A DNA stretch of 64,000 nt from Candidatus Competibacteraceae bacterium (GCA_016713505.1 JADJPA010000002.1:248001-312000); one strand, 5' to 3'. Shown: positions 40,635-50,482, numbered from the stretch's first letter. The notes: generated from the letters alone by a model not told the origin. Translations and numbers: made by a program.

Positions 40635-41948
40635 ATGTCGTTTCGCACCGCCCTTACCGGGCTGAATGCCGCCAACTCCGATCTCGGCGTCATCAGTAAC
40701 AACATCGCCAACAACAACACCACGGGTTTCAAGGAATCCCGCGCCGAATTCGGCGACATCTTCTCGCTCAGCGATCTGGGGACGTCCACCCGCCGCAGCA
40801 TCGGCACCGGCGTCAAGCTGAACGCCGTCACCCAGCAATTCAAGCAGGGCAACCTGGATACCACCGGCAATCCGCTGGATCTGGGCTTGGACGGCGAAGG
40901 CTTGTTCATGCTCCGGGACGGCGATGTGATGAAATACACGCGCGCCGGCGGTTTCGGGATCGATAAGGACGGTTATATCGTCAATAACACCGGCCAACGG
41001 CTTCAGGGTTTTGCGTCGCTGGGAGATGCGGGATTCGCCGCTCAGACCAGCGATATTTTTCTGGACACCAAGCAAAACGACGCCAAGGCCACCTCCAAAA
41101 CGCTTTTTGGTATCAATTTGAACGCCGGCGATAACGCACCGACGGTGACACCCTTCGATTACGCCAATCCCAAAAGCTACAACTATTCCACTTCTTCGAC
41201 GTTTTACGACAGCCAAGGGACCTCGCACACGCTGACGACCTACTTTGTCAAGGACTCCGGCACGCCCAATAGCTGGACGGTCTATTACGGCGCCGATGGT
41301 AAGAATCCGCTGGGCGATCCCGCTGCCACACCGCCGGTCGCGGCGGCTGTTACGCCTACCAACAATACCATCACCTTCGACACCAACGGGCAGATCGTCA
41401 AGACTCTGGATCACGACAGCGACCCTACCACACCCAACGTTTTCGATCCTCTCCCCATCACGGTTAATTTGGCCGCTTTGAACCCCAACAGTGGCGCCAC
41501 CACGCCGCTGGCCATGAGTCTGGATTTCACCGGCTCCACTCAGTTCGGCAGCAAATCCAGCACCAATTCGGTCACCCAGGACGGTTTTGCCAGCGGCCGC
41601 TTGGTCGGCGTGGATGTCGGCGAGGATGGCACCATCTTCGGTCGCTACAGCAACGGCCAGTCCAAGGCGCAGGCCATGGTCGCTCTGGCGAATTTCCGCA
41701 ACAAGCAGGGTTTGAGTCCGGTCGGTGATGCGTCTTGGGTGCAAACCGCCGCCGCCGGCGAGGCGATCGTCGGCCAACCTGGCACCTCCAGCTTGGGCTT
41801 GGTCCGCTCCGGCGCGCTGGAGCTGTCCAACGTCGAGCTGACCGAACAACTGGTCAAGATGATCAGCGCCCAGCGTAACTTCCAGGCGAACGCGCAGGTC
41901 ATCAGTACCGCCGATCAGATGACCCAGACCCTGTTGCAAATCCGCTGA
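40635..41948 (+). CDS. flgE: Flagellar hook protein FlgE
   Basis: 437 residues. The start SFRTALTGLNAANSDLGVIS with NNIANNNTTGFKESRAEF and the end SNVELTEQLVKMISAQRNFQ with ISTADQMTQTLLQIR are those of FlgE. The central part (150-330) is Gly/Ser/Thr-rich. Length is typical of hook proteins in this class. An AAGGAG ribosome binding site precedes the ATG. Confidence 0.95.
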   Translation: MSFRTALTGLNAANSDLGVISNNIANNNTTGFKESRAEFGDIFSLSDLGTSTRRSIGTGVKLNAVTQQFKQGNLDTTGNPLDLGLDGEGLFMLRDGDVMKYTRAGGFGIDKDGYIVNNTGQRLQGFASLGDAGFAAQTSDIFLDTKQNDAKATSKTLFGINLNAGDNAPTVTPFDYANPKSYNYSTSSTFYDSQGTSHTLTTYFVKDSGTPNSWTVYYGADGKNPLGDPAATPPVAAAVTPTNNTITFDTNGQIVKTLDHDSDPTTPNVFDPLPITVNLAALNPNSGATTPLAMSLDFTGSTQFGSKSSTNSVTQDGFASGRLVGVDVGEDGTIFGRYSNGQSKAQAMVALANFRNKQGLSPVGDASWVQTAAAGEAIVGQPGTSSLGLVRSGALELSNVELTEQLVKMISAQRNFQANAQVISTADQMTQTLLQIR

Positions 41949-41964
41949 GTGACGGACCCGCGCC

Positions 41965-42708
41965 ATGGACCGCATGTTGTATGTCGCAATGACCGGCGCC
42001 CAGCAAACCCTGCGGGCGCAGGCGCTGGTCAGCCACAATCTGGCCAACGCCAACACGGTCGGCTTTCGCCAGGACATGGGCGATTTTCGCAGTATGCCGG
42101 TCTTTGGCGATCAGGGCCTGCCGACGCGGGTTTACGCCATGGCCGAACGGCCGGGCGTGGACACCCGACTCGGCCGGATCATGACCACCGGCCGCGATTT
42201 GGATGTCGCCATCCAGGGCGAAGGCTGGATCGCGGTGCAAGCACCCGACGACGGCGAAGCCTACACCCGCGCCGGCGATTTGCAGGTGGACGCCAACGGC
42301 CTGCTGACCACGGCCAACGGCCGGCCGGTGCTGGGCAACGGTGGTCCCATCACCCTGCCGCCCGCCGAGAAAATCGAAATCGGCGCCGACGGCACCATTT
42401 CCATCCGTCCGCTCGGCGAAGGGCCGACAAACCTGGTGGCGGTGGATCGCATCAAGCTGGTCAAGCCCGCCGACGGGACGCTGTACAAGGAAGCCGCGGG
42501 CCTGATGCGGGCCAGCGACGGCCAGCCCGCTCCGGCGGACGCCGCGGTCCGGCTGCAAAACGGCGCGCTGGAAAGCAGCAACGTCAACCCCGCCGAAGCG
42601 CTGGTGAGCATGATCGAATCCGCCCGCCGTTTTGAATTGCAAGTCAAGATGATGAAGGTTGCGGAGGACAACTCTAGCAACACCAATCAATTGTTGCGTC
42701 TGGAATAG
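41965..42708 (+). CDS. flgF: Flagellar proximal rod protein FlgF
   Basis: 247 residues. Begins MDRMLYVAMTGAQQTLRAQA, with SHNLANANTVGFRQDM, and ends with NPAEALVSMIESARRFELQVKMMK. The start and internal EGWIAVQAPDDGEAYTRAGD are characteristic of FlgF and distinguish it from FlgG. Starts 17 bp after flgE. Confidence 0.95.
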   Translation: MDRMLYVAMTGAQQTLRAQALVSHNLANANTVGFRQDMGDFRSMPVFGDQGLPTRVYAMAERPGVDTRLGRIMTTGRDLDVAIQGEGWIAVQAPDDGEAYTRAGDLQVDANGLLTTANGRPVLGNGGPITLPPAEKIEIGADGTISIRPLGEGPTNLVAVDRIKLVKPADGTLYKEAAGLMRASDGQPAPADAAVRLQNGALESSNVNPAEALVSMIESARRFELQVKMMKVAEDNSSNTNQLLRLE

Positions 42709-42719
42709 GAACCACCCTT

Positions 42720-43505
42720 ATGACTTCAGCTTTGTGGATCGCCAAGACCGGTCTGGACGCCCAGCAGACCCGCATGTCGGTCATTTCCAACAACCTGGCC
42801 AACGTCAATACCACCGGCTTCAAGCGCGGCCGCGCCCAGTTCGAGGATTTGCTGTATCAAAACGTGCGCCAGACCGGCGGCCAAAGCTCGCAAAACACTC
42901 AACTGCCGTCCGGGCTGATGCTGGGGACCGGGGTGCGCACGGTGTCCACCGCCAAGACCTTCACTCAGGGCAATCTGGTGCAAACCAGCAACGCGCTGGA
43001 TATGGCCATCAACGGCCGGGGCTTCTTCCAGATTCAGATGCCTGACGGAACGGTGGCCTATACCCGCGACGGTTCGTTCCAGATGAATTCGGAAGGGCAG
43101 ATCGTGACTTCGAACGGCTATTTGTTGCAGCCCGAAATCACGGTGCCCCCTAATACCCAAAGCATCACGGTCGGCAGCGACGGCACGATCAGCGCGCAGC
43201 TCGCCGGTCAGGTAGCTCCCAATCAGGTCGGCACCGTACAGACCGTGGATTTCGTCAATCCCGCCGGCTTGCAGCCCATCGGCAATAACCTGTTTCTGGA
43301 GTCGGCGGCCAGCGGCGCGGCTCAGGCCGGTAATCCCGGCACTAACGGGCTGGGGCCGGTCTCGCAAGGTTCGCTGGAAACCTCCAACGTCAACGTAGTG
43401 GAAGAGCTGGTGGACATGATCGAAACCCAGCGCGCCTACGAAATGAATTCCAAGGCCATCGCCACCACCGATCAGATGTTGCAGTACGTCAATAACAATC
43501 TGTAA
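42720..43505 (+). CDS. flgG: Flagellar distal rod protein FlgG
   Basis: 261 residues, the canonical FlgG length. ALWIAKTGLDAQQTRMSVIS, NNLANVNTTGFKRGRAQFED, TYTRDGSF-like AYTRDGSFQMNSEGQ and the end SNVNVVEELVDMIETQRAYEMNSKAI are visible. It forms the drive-shaft rod that passes through the P and L rings. Confidence 0.96.
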   Translation: MTSALWIAKTGLDAQQTRMSVISNNLANVNTTGFKRGRAQFEDLLYQNVRQTGGQSSQNTQLPSGLMLGTGVRTVSTAKTFTQGNLVQTSNALDMAINGRGFFQIQMPDGTVAYTRDGSFQMNSEGQIVTSNGYLLQPEITVPPNTQSITVGSDGTISAQLAGQVAPNQVGTVQTVDFVNPAGLQPIGNNLFLESAASGAAQAGNPGTNGLGPVSQGSLETSNVNVVEELVDMIETQRAYEMNSKAIATTDQMLQYVNNNL

Positions 43506-43511
43506 GCCGCC

Positions 43512-44192
43512 ATGAACAAAGCCCCCGCCGCGCTTGCCCTCATCGTCCTGCTGTCGGGATGCAGCGGCTTGGCGCCGCACTACGATTTCAAGCCGGTCAC
43601 GCCGCAAGTCATGCCGCTGGCCGATCCGGTCGATCCGAGCTCCCGCCGGTCGGGCACGATTTATCAGGCCGGCGCCGACATGCGGTTGTTCGAGGACCGC
43701 ACCGCGCGCCGGATCGGCGACACCGTGGTGATTCGCTTGGTCGAGAAAACCGCCGCCACCAAGTCGGCGTCCACCAACGCCAGCAAGAAAAGCGAAATCG
43801 ACATTCAAAATCCGACGGTGCTCGGCGTGCCGTTCGCGCTCGGTTCGGTCATGCTGGAAAATTCCGCCAACGGCGAGCGCAAGCTCGGCGGAGAGGGTTC
43901 CAGCGATCAGAGCAACAGCTTGACCGGCGATGTGTCGGCGGTGGTGGTCGGCGTTTATCCCAACGGCAACCTGGCCATTCGCGGCGAAAAGATGTTGACG
44001 CTCAATCAGGGTGAGGAAGTGGTGCAGATTTCCGGCGTCATCCGGCCCGAGGACATCGCCTCCGACAACACCATCCCCTCCAACCGGGTGGCTGACGCCA
44101 AGATCACCTACGCCGGCAACGGTGCGCTGGCGGACGCCAATACCATCGGCTGGTTCGGCCGGTTTTTCTTAAGCCCGCTGTGGCCGTTCTAG
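43512..44192 (+). CDS. flgH: Flagellar L-ring lipoprotein FlgH
   Basis: 226 residues. Lipoprotein signal with lipobox LSGC (Cys near residue 17). Signature segments include GSGTIYQAGADMRLFEDRTA-like GTIYQAGADMRLFEDRTARR, IGDTVVIRLVEKTAA, GVYPNGNLAIRGEKMLTLNQ and SGVIRPEDIASDNTIPS. It forms the outer-membrane ring around the rod. Confidence 0.95.
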   Translation: MNKAPAALALIVLLSGCSGLAPHYDFKPVTPQVMPLADPVDPSSRRSGTIYQAGADMRLFEDRTARRIGDTVVIRLVEKTAATKSASTNASKKSEIDIQNPTVLGVPFALGSVMLENSANGERKLGGEGSSDQSNSLTGDVSAVVVGVYPNGNLAIRGEKMLTLNQGEEVVQISGVIRPEDIASDNTIPSNRVADAKITYAGNGALADANTIGWFGRFFLSPLWPF

Positions 44193-44215
44193 GGGCGGGC
44201 CTTGGGATGGCTGCG

Positions 44216-45313
44216 ATGTTGCGCCGTTTTACGCTGGGCTTGCTGCTGGGCTTGCTGGCGCAAGCCGTCTGGGCCGACCGCATCAAGGATTTGGCCACGG
44301 TCGCCGGCGTTCGCAACAATCAACTGGTCGGTTACGGGCTGGTGGTTGGCCTGACCGGCACCGGCGATCAAACCACCCAAACCCCGTTCACGGTCAAGAG
44401 CCTGAAAAGCATGTTGTCCAATCTGGGCGTGACCATTCCGCCGGAAGTCAACCTGCAATTGAAGAACGTCGCGGCCGTGTCCTTGCAAGCCGAGCTGCCG
44501 CCGTTCGCCAAACCGGGTCAGACCATCGACGTGACCGTGGCCTCGATCGGCAACGCCAAGAGCCTACGCGGCGGCAGCTTGCTGCTGGCGCCCTTGAAAG
44601 GCGCGGATGGCGCGGTCTATGCAATAGCTCAGGGTAACGTGGTCGTCGGCGGACTGGGGGCCGAGGCGGGGGGGTCGAAAATCCTGGTCAACGTCCCCAG
44701 CGCCGGCCGGGTTCCCAACGGCGCCACCGTGGAGCGTCAGGTTCCCGACACCTTTGCTAAGGACGGTCCCATCGTGCTGAATTTGCGGCAGGCCGATTTC
44801 ACCACCGCCGAGCGCATCGTCGAAGCGGTCAACAAGGCGTTGGGCGGCGAGGTCGCGCAGGCGGTGGATGCCACCTCGGTACAGGTGCGCGGGCCGGCCG
44901 AGCGCAACCAACGCGTCAGCCTGATCGCGGTGTTGGAGAATATCGAGGTGGTGCCGGCGCAAGGCACCGCTAAGGTGATCGTCAACTCGCGCACCGGCAC
45001 GGTGGTGATCGGTCAGAACGTCAAGGTCGGTCCGGCGGCGGTGTCGCACGGCAACATGACGGTGACGATTACCTCAGACCCGGTGGTCAGCCAGCCCGCC
45101 CCGATGTCGGGCGGTCAGACCGTGGTGGTGCCGAATGCTAATATTGCGGTCAACCAGGAAAAGAAACCGATGTTTCTGTTCAATCCCGGCGTCGCGCTGG
45201 ACGATATCGTCCGGGCGGTCAACCAAGTCGGCGCCTCGCCCAGCGATCTGGTCGCCATCTTGGAAGCGCTGAAAGCGGCTGGCGCTCTCAAAGCCGAACT
45301 CATCGTGATTTGA
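44216..45313 (+). CDS. flgI: Flagellar P-ring protein FlgI
   Basis: About 365 residues from the ATG at 44216; an ATG at 44207 is an alternative with slightly better upstream purines. A signal peptide (LRRFTLGLLLGLLAQAVWA) precedes the mature start DRIKDLATVAGVRNNQLVGY. Conserved GYGLVVGLTGTGDQTTQ, IDVTVASIGNAKSLRGGSL and ANIAVNQEKKPMFLF are present. Works with FlgA and FlgH in ring assembly. Confidence 0.95.
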   Translation: MLRRFTLGLLLGLLAQAVWADRIKDLATVAGVRNNQLVGYGLVVGLTGTGDQTTQTPFTVKSLKSMLSNLGVTIPPEVNLQLKNVAAVSLQAELPPFAKPGQTIDVTVASIGNAKSLRGGSLLLAPLKGADGAVYAIAQGNVVVGGLGAEAGGSKILVNVPSAGRVPNGATVERQVPDTFAKDGPIVLNLRQADFTTAERIVEAVNKALGGEVAQAVDATSVQVRGPAERNQRVSLIAVLENIEVVPAQGTAKVIVNSRTGTVVIGQNVKVGPAAVSHGNMTVTITSDPVVSQPAPMSGGQTVVVPNANIAVNQEKKPMFLFNPGVALDDIVRAVNQVGASPSDLVAILEALKAAGALKAELIVI

Positions 45314-45318
45314 CGACC

Positions 45319-46140
45319 ATGAACACCGCCAATTGGAAGATTCCAGCAGTGCTGGCCGCCACCTTGCTGGCCGCTCTCGGGCTGCAAGCGGGCGCGATCA
45401 AGCTGATGCTCAACTCGGCCAGTTCGGTCGAGCCAGCAGACAGTGCGACGGCCCACCCGCGGGCCGCGCCCGTCGCGCCCGCCGAACGGCATCCGGCGCA
45501 TCCAGCCAATGAGTTCGAGGAGCGCGCCGCCGTCGGACCGGTTCCGCCGACGACAACAGCAAAGCCTGCCGTGGTGGCCGACCCGCCTCATTTGATCGAT
45601 CCGCCGCCGAAATCCGAACCGGTCCGGCACGATGCGGCTCCTGAAACGCCTAAGCCTCCAACTGTCGCCCCGGCGACGGCTCAGCCGTCGGCCGAAGCGG
45701 CGCTGCTCGCCTCCGAAGCCAAAGCGCAAGCGAGTAACAGTCATCCCGCCAGCAATCCGCCGGCCGCCCCCGCGCCCGTTGCGCCCGCTGCTCCGGTCGC
45801 GCCATCGCCCGAGGCCAGCGCCGCGTCCGAACCAGCCGCCGAGGGCGATCTGCAAGATTCGGAATGGCTGAAAGCCCGTGATGCCAAGCATTACACCGTG
45901 CAGATTTACAGCGGCAAGAGCATGGACACGCTCAAGGCGATCGCGGCGGCGACGGCTTCGGCCGAACCGCAAGCCTATTACTCGACCGGCAGCCGGTCCG
46001 GGCCTTGGTATTCACTGGTGGAGGGGGATTATTCGGACGCTGCTTCGGCGCAAGCCGCGGCTGCCAAACTGACCGTCCGCACGCCCACCATCAAGCCCTG
46101 GATCCGACGCTTCGAAGAGATTCAGGCCAAGCTGCGCTAG
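45319..46140 (+). CDS. SPOR-domain membrane protein encoded inside the flagellar operon
   Basis: 273 residues from the ATG at 45319. One N-terminal membrane segment (WKIPAVLAATLLAALGLQAG), a long Pro/Ala-rich linker (about 35-190), and a C-terminal SPOR-like domain (about 195-270) with AKHYTVQIYSGKSMDTLKAI, then GPWYSLVEGDYSDAASAQAA and PTIKPWIRRF. SPOR domains bind denuded peptidoglycan glycan strands, usually at division septa. The position between flgI and flgJ, whose C-terminal domain cuts peptidoglycan, suggests a role in making the wall passage for the rod. It is not part of the standard flg operon of model organisms. The gap to flgI is 5 bp and to flgJ 10 bp. Confidence 0.8.
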   Translation: MNTANWKIPAVLAATLLAALGLQAGAIKLMLNSASSVEPADSATAHPRAAPVAPAERHPAHPANEFEERAAVGPVPPTTTAKPAVVADPPHLIDPPPKSEPVRHDAAPETPKPPTVAPATAQPSAEAALLASEAKAQASNSHPASNPPAAPAPVAPAAPVAPSPEASAASEPAAEGDLQDSEWLKARDAKHYTVQIYSGKSMDTLKAIAAATASAEPQAYYSTGSRSGPWYSLVEGDYSDAASAQAAAAKLTVRTPTIKPWIRRFEEIQAKLR

Positions 46141-46150
46141 GAAGTCGCTC

Positions 46151-47158
46151 ATGGTCGCCGCGACAGACTCCGCCTTCGTCTACACGGACTTAAACGGCTT
46201 GGCCGGCTTGCGGCGACAGGCCCGGCAAAATTCGCCCGAGGCGATCCGAGAGGCGGCCAAGCAGTTTGAAGCGGTCTTCGTCCAGATGATGCTGAAAAGT
46301 ATGCGTGCCGCCAGCCCTAGCGACGGTGGCGGGCTGATGGACAGCGACCAGACCCGGCTGTATCGCGAAATGTACGACCAGCAAATCGCGCTGAGCATGG
46401 CCCAGCAGGGCAAATTGGGGCTGGCCGATACCATCGTCCGGCAGTTGGGTGGCGGCGAGAGCCTCAACCCGCCGGTGCGGCCGGTATCGCCGGAAATCGT
46501 CGGCGATCCGCTGGCGACCTTGCGGCAGGTGGAGCGCATCCGCTCGAACGTGGCGATGCCGGTTCAAGCCTCGTCGGTGAAAGTTGCGCCCGGCCAGAAT
46601 GAAACTAATCCCTATCCGGTCAGCGACGCGCCGTTCAAGCCCGGCTCGCCGGTGGCCTTCGTGCGGCGGATGTGGCCGCACGCGCAGGAAGCCGCCCGCC
46701 GCCTGGGCGTCGCACCCGAAGTGTTGATCGCCCAGGCCGCCCACGAAACCGCTTGGGGCCGGTCAGTACCGCGTTTCGCCGATGGCCGCACCAGCCACAA
46801 TCTGTTCGGGATCAAGGCCAGCCGGGGTTGGGACGGCGAGCGGGTGGTCAATTCGACCTTCGAATTCGTCAACGGCGTGGCGGTGCGCCAGATGGACGGT
46901 TTCCGGGCTTATCCGTCCTACGCCGACAGCTTCAACGATTACGTGCGGTTCTTGCAGGTCAATCCGCGCTATAAGGCAGCGCTGGGTTCGGTGCAGGACG
47001 GTTCCGCCTACCTGCGCGAGCTGCAACGGGCCGGTTACGCCACCGATCCCGGCTATGCCCGAAAGATTCTGGGGCTGATGAACGGTCCGGCCTTCGATGA
47101 AGCGCTGGAAACCCTAAAGTCGGCGATTTCCCAGCCGATATCCAATGTGAAGGGGTAG
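46151..47158 (+). CDS. flgJ: FlgJ rod cap with peptidoglycan hydrolase domain
   Basis: 335 residues, the dual-domain gammaproteobacterial form. The N-terminal rod-binding part (residues 25-100) has REAAKQFEAVFVQMMLKSMR and LYREMYDQQIALSMAQQGKL; the C-terminal glucosaminidase domain (about 165-310) has APEVLIAQAAHETAWGRSVP, with the catalytic Glu in AAHETAWG, NLFGIKASRGWDG and FRAYPSYADSFNDYVRFL. It opens peptidoglycan for the rod and caps it. Confidence 0.95.
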   Translation: MVAATDSAFVYTDLNGLAGLRRQARQNSPEAIREAAKQFEAVFVQMMLKSMRAASPSDGGGLMDSDQTRLYREMYDQQIALSMAQQGKLGLADTIVRQLGGGESLNPPVRPVSPEIVGDPLATLRQVERIRSNVAMPVQASSVKVAPGQNETNPYPVSDAPFKPGSPVAFVRRMWPHAQEAARRLGVAPEVLIAQAAHETAWGRSVPRFADGRTSHNLFGIKASRGWDGERVVNSTFEFVNGVAVRQMDGFRAYPSYADSFNDYVRFLQVNPRYKAALGSVQDGSAYLRELQRAGYATDPGYARKILGLMNGPAFDEALETLKSAISQPISNVKG

Positions 47159-47216
47159 CTTCCCATGTTCGGCGGCACCCGCCACACCAGGTCTTGAGGG
47201 CCAAAGGAGCTGATTC

Positions 47217-49118
47217 ATGGTAGACGTTATGCGCACCGGCTTGACGGCGCTTATGGCCTCTCAGCGCGCGCTGGCCACCACCAGCCATAACATCGCCAAC
47301 GCCAACACGCCCGGCTACAGCCGGCAGCGGACCTCGGTGAGCAGCAACATCCCGTTCTTCGCCGGCAGCGCGGGGCGGCCGATGTATGTCGGCACCGGCG
47401 TCAGCGTGCAATCCATCACCCGCGCTTACGACGATTTCCTGACCCAGCAGGTTCGCGGTCATAGCTCGAACGTCGCCCAGTCGGAAACGATGGACCAGTG
47501 GATCAGCCAGTTGGACGGCGCGCTCGGTACCGGCGATACTGGCTTGGCCCCGGCGCTCGATCAATTTTTCGCCGCCGCGCAGGATGTCGCCAACAGCCCA
47601 GCGTCGCTGCCGGCGCGTCAGGCCCTGCTCGGTCAGGCGAACACCGTGTCCGCTCGCTTTCAGGAATTGGACAATCAGATGAATGCCTTGCGCCAGGGCA
47701 GCAATCAAAGCCTGAGCAATGCCGTCGGCGACATCAACTCCCTGGCGGAAGGCATCGCCAAGATCAATCAAACCATCGTGCTAGCCCAGGGCGGCACCGG
47801 CGGCACCGCGCCCGATCTGCTCGATCAGCGCGATCAGATGGTGGCCGATCTCGCCCGGAAAGCGCCGGTCAGCACCCTGGAGCAATCGGACGGCACCTTG
47901 ACGGTATTCGTCGGTAACGGTCAGACCCTGGTGCAAGGTTACAAGACCAACGCCCTGGAAACGGCCCCTGCCTCGTCCGACCCGCGCAAGCTGGATATCC
48001 GTTTCAAGCAGACCAGCGCCATCGTCACCGATTTTTTGAACGGCGGCGAAATCGGCGGTTTGGTGGCTTTTCAGAAGCAGGTGCTCGATCCCGCCCAGAA
48101 CAAACTGGGGTTGATGGCGGCCGGCTTGGCGGAAACCGTCAACGACCAGCACAGGCTGGGGATGGATCTCAACAACCAGTTGGGTACTGACTTCTTCAAA
48201 GTCGGTGGCCCCAAAATCGCCAATAACACCAACAATTCCGATTACACGACCTACAACGCCGACGGCAACGCCTTGAGCGTCGCCATCACCGATATCGGTC
48301 AGGCCCAGCCCAGCGACTACGAATTGTCCTACGTTGGAGGCAGTTACAGCTTGCGTCGCCTGTCGGACGATAAAACCGTCGCCAGCGGCTCCAGCCCTTT
48401 GAACGTGGATGGACTGAGCATCACCGTCAATACCGCGCCCGCCGCCGGGTCTCGTTTTTTCATCCAGCCGACCGGTACGGCGGCGCGGGACTTCAAAGCG
48501 ACCCTTCAGGATCCCCGTCAAATCGCCGCCGCCGCCCCGATCAAAACCTCCGCCGCCCAGAGCAATAGCGGAACCGGCAAAATTTCGGCGGGCGCCGCGC
48601 TGGATGCGAGCGATCCCAATTTGCTGAGCGCCACAAGCATTCAATTTACCAGTCCCACCCAATACACCGTCAACGGTGGCGCCCCGATCAGCTATACCAG
48701 CGGCGCCGATATCGATGTCAACGGCTGGCGGGTACAGATTACCGGCGCCCCGGTGGTGGGCGACACCTTCCAGGTCGGCTCCAACGCGGGCGGCGTCGGC
48801 GACAACCGTAACGCGCTCAAGCTCGGCGGCTTGCAAACCCAGAAGACCTTGCTCAACGGCAGCGACAGCGTGCAGGACCTGCACGGTCAAATGACCGCCG
48901 AGGTCGGCCTGCGCGGCAGCACTACCCAAAGTACCCTCAAAGCGCAAACGGCCTTGCTGGAGCAGGCGAACCAAGCGCGCGATGGCGTGTCCGGCGTCAA
49001 CCTTGATGAGGAAGCGGCTAACTTGATGAAATACCAGCAATCCTATGAGGCGGCCGCGCGAGTGATTCAAATCGGTGATTCCGTCATCCAAAGCCTGCTG
49101 GATGCGATCAGGAGATAA
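47217..49118 (+). CDS. flgK: Flagellar hook-associated protein FlgK (HAP1)
   Basis: 633 residues. Start MRTGLTALMASQRALATTSH with NIANANTPGYSRQRTSVS, and the end EEAANLMKYQQSYEAAARVI with IGDSVIQSLLDAIRR are FlgK signatures. Translation is supported by GGAGCT upstream. It forms the first junction ring between hook and filament, with export assisted by FlgN. Confidence 0.95.
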   Translation: MVDVMRTGLTALMASQRALATTSHNIANANTPGYSRQRTSVSSNIPFFAGSAGRPMYVGTGVSVQSITRAYDDFLTQQVRGHSSNVAQSETMDQWISQLDGALGTGDTGLAPALDQFFAAAQDVANSPASLPARQALLGQANTVSARFQELDNQMNALRQGSNQSLSNAVGDINSLAEGIAKINQTIVLAQGGTGGTAPDLLDQRDQMVADLARKAPVSTLEQSDGTLTVFVGNGQTLVQGYKTNALETAPASSDPRKLDIRFKQTSAIVTDFLNGGEIGGLVAFQKQVLDPAQNKLGLMAAGLAETVNDQHRLGMDLNNQLGTDFFKVGGPKIANNTNNSDYTTYNADGNALSVAITDIGQAQPSDYELSYVGGSYSLRRLSDDKTVASGSSPLNVDGLSITVNTAPAAGSRFFIQPTGTAARDFKATLQDPRQIAAAAPIKTSAAQSNSGTGKISAGAALDASDPNLLSATSIQFTSPTQYTVNGGAPISYTSGADIDVNGWRVQITGAPVVGDTFQVGSNAGGVGDNRNALKLGGLQTQKTLLNGSDSVQDLHGQMTAEVGLRGSTTQSTLKAQTALLEQANQARDGVSGVNLDEEAANLMKYQQSYEAAARVIQIGDSVIQSLLDAIRR

Positions 49119-49121
49119 ACC

Positions 49122-50330
49122 ATGTTGCGCATCGCCACCGCTCAGTTTTACCAGCAAGGCGCCAAGGCCATGAATGGAGGGCAAATGGCGCTGGCTAAGG
49201 TGCAGCAACAAATGGCCACCGGCCAACGCATTTTGGCCAATTCCGACGATCCCGTCGGCAGCGCCCGTTTGCTGAGCTTGAAAGACGAACTCGGCCGCTA
49301 CGACCAATACCAGCGCAATATCGATGTGGCCAGCGGCCGGATGAGCCTCGAAGAAAGCACTTTGGGAGACGCGGGCGAGCTGTTACAGCGGACGCGGGAA
49401 TTGACCATTCAAGCGAACAATGCGCCCTTGAACGATAACGACCGCCGGGATATCGCCAAGGAAATCCGGCAGATTCACAGTCAGATGTTCAGTCTGGCCA
49501 ACACCAAGGACGGCGACGGCGAGTACTTGTTTTCCGGCTTTCAAAGCCGCAGCCAACCTTTCGTGTTGGATGCGAACAATCAGGCGATCTATCAGGGCGA
49601 TCAAGGCCAACGCTTGGTGAAAGCTGGACCTACGCTGGATGTTCCGGTGAGCGATTCAGGCGACGAGGTTTTTCGGGGCGCGCTGAACGGCAACGGCAGT
49701 TTCAGGGTGACGGCCACCGCCACCAACACCGGCAACGGCAGCATCGCCGTCGGGAGCGTCACCGATCCGACCGCGTTTGCGGGCCACTCCTACAGCATCG
49801 CTTTTACCTCCGCCACGACTTTCGATGTGACCGATACCACGACCGGTACGGCCGTTCTCAGCACTCAAAGTTACAAGGACGAGGGAAGCATTCAATTTGC
49901 CGGCTTGCAGACCGCCGTCAGCGGTAGCCCCGCCGCTGGCGATACGTTCACAATCCAGCCGGCGACCCGACAGGATTTTTTCAAAACTCTGGACGATCTG
50001 GCGACCGCGCTGGAAACCAGTGGCGGCACACCGGCCAAAGGGGCACAACTCAACCAAGCGCTGGCTAACGGGTTGGCCGCGCTGGATCAGGGTCTGGAGC
50101 ATCTGACCGGCGTGCGCGCCAAAGCCGGCTCGCGGTTGAAAGCGCTGGAAGAACAAACCACCGTTAATGGAGATTTCGCCACGCATCTCCAGCAAACCAT
50201 CAACGATGTCGGTGGTTTGGACTACGCCGAGGCCGCGACCCGCCTGAGCCAGGAAACCTTTACCCTGCAAGTGGCGCAACAATCGTTCGTGCGCATTCAA
50301 AGTCTCTCGCTATTCAATTACATGCGATAG
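49122..50330 (+). CDS. flgL: Flagellar hook-associated protein FlgL (HAP3)
   Basis: 402 residues, starting 3 bp after flgK. RIATAQFYQQGAKAMNGGQM, QMATGQRILANSDDPVGSAR and a C-terminal AEAATRLSQETFTLQVAQQS with RIQSLSLFNYMR match FlgL. It is the last gene of the run and is followed by a terminator. Confidence 0.95.
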   Translation: MLRIATAQFYQQGAKAMNGGQMALAKVQQQMATGQRILANSDDPVGSARLLSLKDELGRYDQYQRNIDVASGRMSLEESTLGDAGELLQRTRELTIQANNAPLNDNDRRDIAKEIRQIHSQMFSLANTKDGDGEYLFSGFQSRSQPFVLDANNQAIYQGDQGQRLVKAGPTLDVPVSDSGDEVFRGALNGNGSFRVTATATNTGNGSIAVGSVTDPTAFAGHSYSIAFTSATTFDVTDTTTGTAVLSTQSYKDEGSIQFAGLQTAVSGSPAAGDTFTIQPATRQDFFKTLDDLATALETSGGTPAKGAQLNQALANGLAALDQGLEHLTGVRAKAGSRLKALEEQTTVNGDFATHLQQTINDVGGLDYAEAATRLSQETFTLQVAQQSFVRIQSLSLFNYMR

Positions 50331-50340
50331 CACTTTTCTA

Positions 50341-50366
50341 AAGCCGCGCCGGATGTCGCGGCTTTT
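50341..50366 (+). terminator. Terminator after flgL
   Basis: AAGCCGCG / CGCGGCTT (50341-50348 and 50357-50364) forms an 8-bp perfect stem with an eight-base loop and is followed by TT. It lies 10 bp after the flgL stop and ends the flagellar operon. Confidence 0.75.
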
Positions 50367-50482
50367 CTCCTCACACGGCGTTCCGTATTTCTTACCGTTC
50401 CAAACTCCGGTTTCGATCCGCTACACCGCGGGCGGGTATTTCCGAGGATCGGCGTTTTTAGGATCATTTAAAGAAAACGGCA

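Noticed and set aside
40629..42077. 482-codon ORF opposite flgE
   Set aside because: Antisense shadow of a conserved flagellar gene.
47781..49307. 508-codon ORF opposite flgK
   Set aside because: Antisense shadow; Gly/Ala-rich with no domain.
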